From: a bacterium TMED144
GTDB lineage: Bacteria; Fidelibacterota; Marinisomatia; Marinisomatales; TCS55
Length of the DNA: 8,117 nucleotides
Direction: 5' to 3'
Assembly (NCBI GenBank): GCA_002170005.2
Contig: NHGT02000011.1
Coordinates: forward strand, 168,497 to 176,613
A model generated the notes under the pieces. That model did no database searches. It saw only the letters and a program-made list of their open reading frames with translations, and was not told where the DNA came from. The position numbers and the translations under genes were made by a program. Shown in pieces: positions 6,376 through 8,117 of the stretch (the first letter of the stretch is position 1; every line of letters starts with the position of its first letter).

Positions 6376-7735
6376 TTTTTAATTCTCCAAATTGAAAGAG
6401 TTTGTCCATAATAATATTTTTAATTTCAATCATTCTTTTCTCATTATTTGCTTCAAACCTACATACAATTACGGGTTGTGTATTTGATGCTCTTACCAAT
6501 CCCCAACCATCCTCAAATAAAATTTTCACACCATCTATCAAATTACATTTATAACTTTTACTAAAAAAATCAATTGCTTTATTGGTTATTAAAAATTTTT
6601 CTTCATCTGTAATAGCATTCAATCTAATCTCAGGTGTTGAAAAGTATTGTGGAAGAGCTTCTTTTAGATCTGATAATTTTTTATCTGATTTAGAAAGCAT
6701 TTGGACTGCTCTTGCTGCAACATATATGGCATCATCGTAACCAAAATAGTCATCTGCCATAAAAATATGACCACTCATTTCTCCGCCAAATTTACATTTT
6801 AATTCAGCCATTCTTTGTTTAATTAGCGAATGACCTGTTTTCCACATTTCAGGTTTTCCATTATGTTTCAAAATCATATCTTCAAGAACTTTTGAGCATT
6901 TGACATCAAAGATAACTTGATCATTTGGATTAATAATTTCTGGAAGAAAGAGCGCCATTAATTGATCTGCCCAGATTATTGAACCCTTATTATCTACCAC
7001 TCCAATGCGATCAGCATCACCGTCAAATGCGACCCCAATATCATATTTACCAGTTTTCATTTCATTTATGAGATCTAATAGATTGGCTTCAATTGTTGGG
7101 TCAGGATGGTGATTTGGAAAAGTGGGATCTATATCAGAATACAATTCAGTCAATTCAACATTTTTTAATTTTTTAAAAATTTGAGGAGCACATAATGCTC
7201 CTGCTGCATTTCCGCAATCCATCACAACTTTTATTGGTTTTTCAATATTGATTTTATTTAATATCAAATTTTCATAATCGCTGATAGTCTTTTTATATGG
7301 AGCTTCCGTGCCAATACCAACATCAAAATCTTGATTTTTTATTATATTTTTGATATCTTGAATTGTTTTGCCAAAAACAGATTTTTTATTTCTAGACATT
7401 TTAAAACCATTAAACTCTGGGGGATTATGGCTTCCTGTTATTTGAACAGCTCCAGCAACCTCTAAATTATACATTGAATAGTAATTTAAAGGTGTTGGCA
7501 ATAAACCAAGCTCAATAACATCAATACCTGTTGAAAGAACACCATTTTTAAATTGATCTTTTAGATTTGGAGTTGACTCTCTAACATCCCCACTCAATGC
7601 TATTTCCATACCGCCGGCTCTTTTTATAAAAGTGCCAAACCCCTTACCCAGGTTAACTACAACTTCTTCAGGGAAGTCCTCAGACACTTTTCCCCTGATA
7701 TCATATTCGCGAAAAATAAATTCGTTTAAATTCAT
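6365..7735 (-). CDS. Phosphomannomutase/phosphoglucomutase (AlgC-type)
   Basis: Cytoplasmic alpha-D-phosphohexomutase expected to interconvert mannose-6-P with mannose-1-P and glucose-6-P with glucose-1-P, supplying GDP-mannose and UDP-glucose routes to polysaccharides. The 456 residues match the four-domain family (about 460). The phosphoserine loop is TGSHNP (100-105, Ser102), the Mg-binding loop DGDADR (238-243), the sugar-specificity loop GGEMSGH (317-323), and the phosphate-binding loop RASNTQP (415-421). GHSLIK (301-306) is also conserved. The GEMSGH loop and the AlgC-like spacing fit the dual-specificity group rather than phosphoglucosamine mutase GlmM. The ATG at 7735 has no Shine-Dalgarno site and follows a 71-bp gap, so transcription could begin there or continue from the release-factor-like gene. 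Its 3' end overlaps the prenyl synthase start by 11 bp. The substrate preference is inferred. Confidence 0.92.
   Translation of the reverse strand: MNLNEFIFREYDIRGKVSEDFPEEVVVNLGKGFGTFIKRAGGMEIALSGDVRESTPNLKDQFKNGVLSTGIDVIELGLLPTPLNYYSMYNLEVAGAVQITGSHNPPEFNGFKMSRNKKSVFGKTIQDIKNIIKNQDFDVGIGTEAPYKKTISDYENLILNKINIEKPIKVVMDCGNAAGALCAPQIFKKLKNVELTELYSDIDPTFPNHHPDPTIEANLLDLINEMKTGKYDIGVAFDGDADRIGVVDNKGSIIWADQLMALFLPEIINPNDQVIFDVKCSKVLEDMILKHNGKPEMWKTGHSLIKQRMAELKCKFGGEMSGHIFMADDYFGYDDAIYVAARAVQMLSKSDKKLSDLKEALPQYFSTPEIRLNAITDEEKFLITNKAIDFFSKSYKCNLIDGVKILFEDGWGLVRASNTQPVIVCRFEANNEKRMIEIKNIIMDKLFQFGELKIEE
6385..6388 (-). promoter_or_regulatory. Shine-Dalgarno site deciding the TTG start of the prenyl synthase
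   Basis: GGAG on the minus strand, inside the last codons of the phosphomannomutase gene, lies 9 nt before the TTG at 6375. Together with the in-frame TAA two codons upstream of that TTG, it identifies the non-ATG start. Confidence 0.65.
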
Positions 7736-7806
7736 TATTAATTTTTATTACATATACAAGACTTGAAAATAATTAGAATGTACATAACGAACTAACTAAA
7801 ATACTT

Positions 7807-8117
7807 TTAATAGTCTGGTTTCTTTCTTAAAGATTTCTTATCAGCTCTTATTTTTTTGTTTTTAAGTCTTTCCGCAATTGATTTGAATGAGGGTTTGGTG
7901 GCTAGTCTTGGAGGCTTTATAAAAGTAATTTCATTTAATTTTTTTCTTAAAAGACGTAGAGCAAATTTTTTATTCAAATATTGGCTTCTATTTTTTTCAC
8001 TGCGAACTTGTAGTCCTGTAGGTATATGTTTTATCTGAACTGCAGTTTCAACCTTATTTACATGCTGTCCACCTTTTCCAGAAGATCTAGATGTCGTAAC
8101 CCTGCATTCCTCTAATA
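7807..8117 (-). CDS. GGQ-domain peptide chain release factor-like protein (5' partial)
   Basis: An open frame enters at 8117 and ends at the TAA complementary to 7807-7809, giving 102 residues of a small class I release factor domain. It shows VTTSRSSGKGGQHVNKVETAV, with the catalytic GGQ at 8065-8073, then HIPTGLQV, the NRSQYLNKKFAL segment, and a very basic Lys/Arg-rich tail (KNKKIRADKKSLRKK). The GGQ loop triggers peptidyl-tRNA hydrolysis in the ribosomal peptidyl-transferase centre. The basic tail without a codon-recognition domain after it resembles stand-alone rescue factors (ArfB/YaeJ and the MTRFR/C12orf65 type), which release stalled ribosomes. The HVNKVETAV wording is closer to the MTRFR-like group than to ArfB, as far as I can judge by eye. 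A full-length RF1/RF2 is unlikely because those continue well beyond this domain. The start lies outside the window. Confidence 0.85.
   Translation of the reverse strand, partial: LEECRVTTSRSSGKGGQHVNKVETAVQIKHIPTGLQVRSEKNRSQYLNKKFALRLLRKKLNEITFIKPPRLATKPSFKSIAERLKNKKIRADKKSLRKKPDY

Noticed and set aside
7736..7806. Promoter for the phosphomannomutase gene in the 71-bp gap
   Set aside because: TATAAT-like hexamers occur on the minus strand (for example TCTAAT at 7777-7772), but none has a convincing -35 partner, so no call is made.
7856..8038. 60-codon plus-strand open frame near the right edge
   Set aside because: It is antisense to the GGQ release-factor-like gene, which explains the conservation of this segment.

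Overview
The window is AT-rich, densely coded bacterial chromosome with two converging gene strings and no mobile element, CRISPR array or RNA gene that I can support. The gene content fits a streamlined member of the Fibrobacterota-Chlorobiota-Bacteroidota (FCB) superphylum. A marine Marinimicrobia/SAR406-type genome is my best guess at low to moderate confidence. The clues are very low G+C, tight spacing, a bifunctional nuclease with a C-terminal UVR domain, an archaeal-style phosphoglucose/phosphomannose isomerase, and an RNase III with Asn where the textbook enzymes have a metal-binding Asp.

Left half (1-3806, + strand): the type II fatty acid synthesis cluster in its classic order, fabD (5' end outside the window), fabG, acpP, fabF, followed by rnc (RNase III). 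The genes overlap or nearly touch. fabD/fabG overlap by 8 bp, acpP stops directly against the fabF ATG, and fabF and rnc are separated only by a tandem in-frame stop and a TTG start. The only strong Shine-Dalgarno site on this strand precedes acpP, which fits the large amount of acyl carrier protein a cell needs. FabD loads malonyl groups onto AcpP, FabF condenses, and FabG reduces.

Right half (8117-3796, - strand): reading leftward, a GGQ-domain release-factor-like protein (5' end outside the window, stop at 7807), a phosphomannomutase/phosphoglucomutase, a short-chain polyprenyl diphosphate synthase (probably C20) starting at TTG, a bifunctional phosphoglucose/phosphomannose isomerase, and a bifunctional nuclease (DUF151 + UVR). 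The isomerase and mutase together connect fructose-6-phosphate with glucose-1-phosphate and mannose-1-phosphate, the precursors of nucleotide sugars. The prenyl synthase adds an isoprenoid step. The nuclease gene ends inside the 3' end of rnc (11 bp convergent overlap).

The most interesting non-coding signal is just upstream of the nuclease gene: a near-consensus sigma70-type promoter (TTGATA, 16 bp, TATAAT) whose predicted start point falls on the ATG. Its spacer holds a run of ten T, an arrangement that could give a leaderless and possibly phase-variable transcript. Otherwise this is an ordinary housekeeping region, and I found no new multi-gene system. The longest stretch without a gene is 71 bp (7736-7806).
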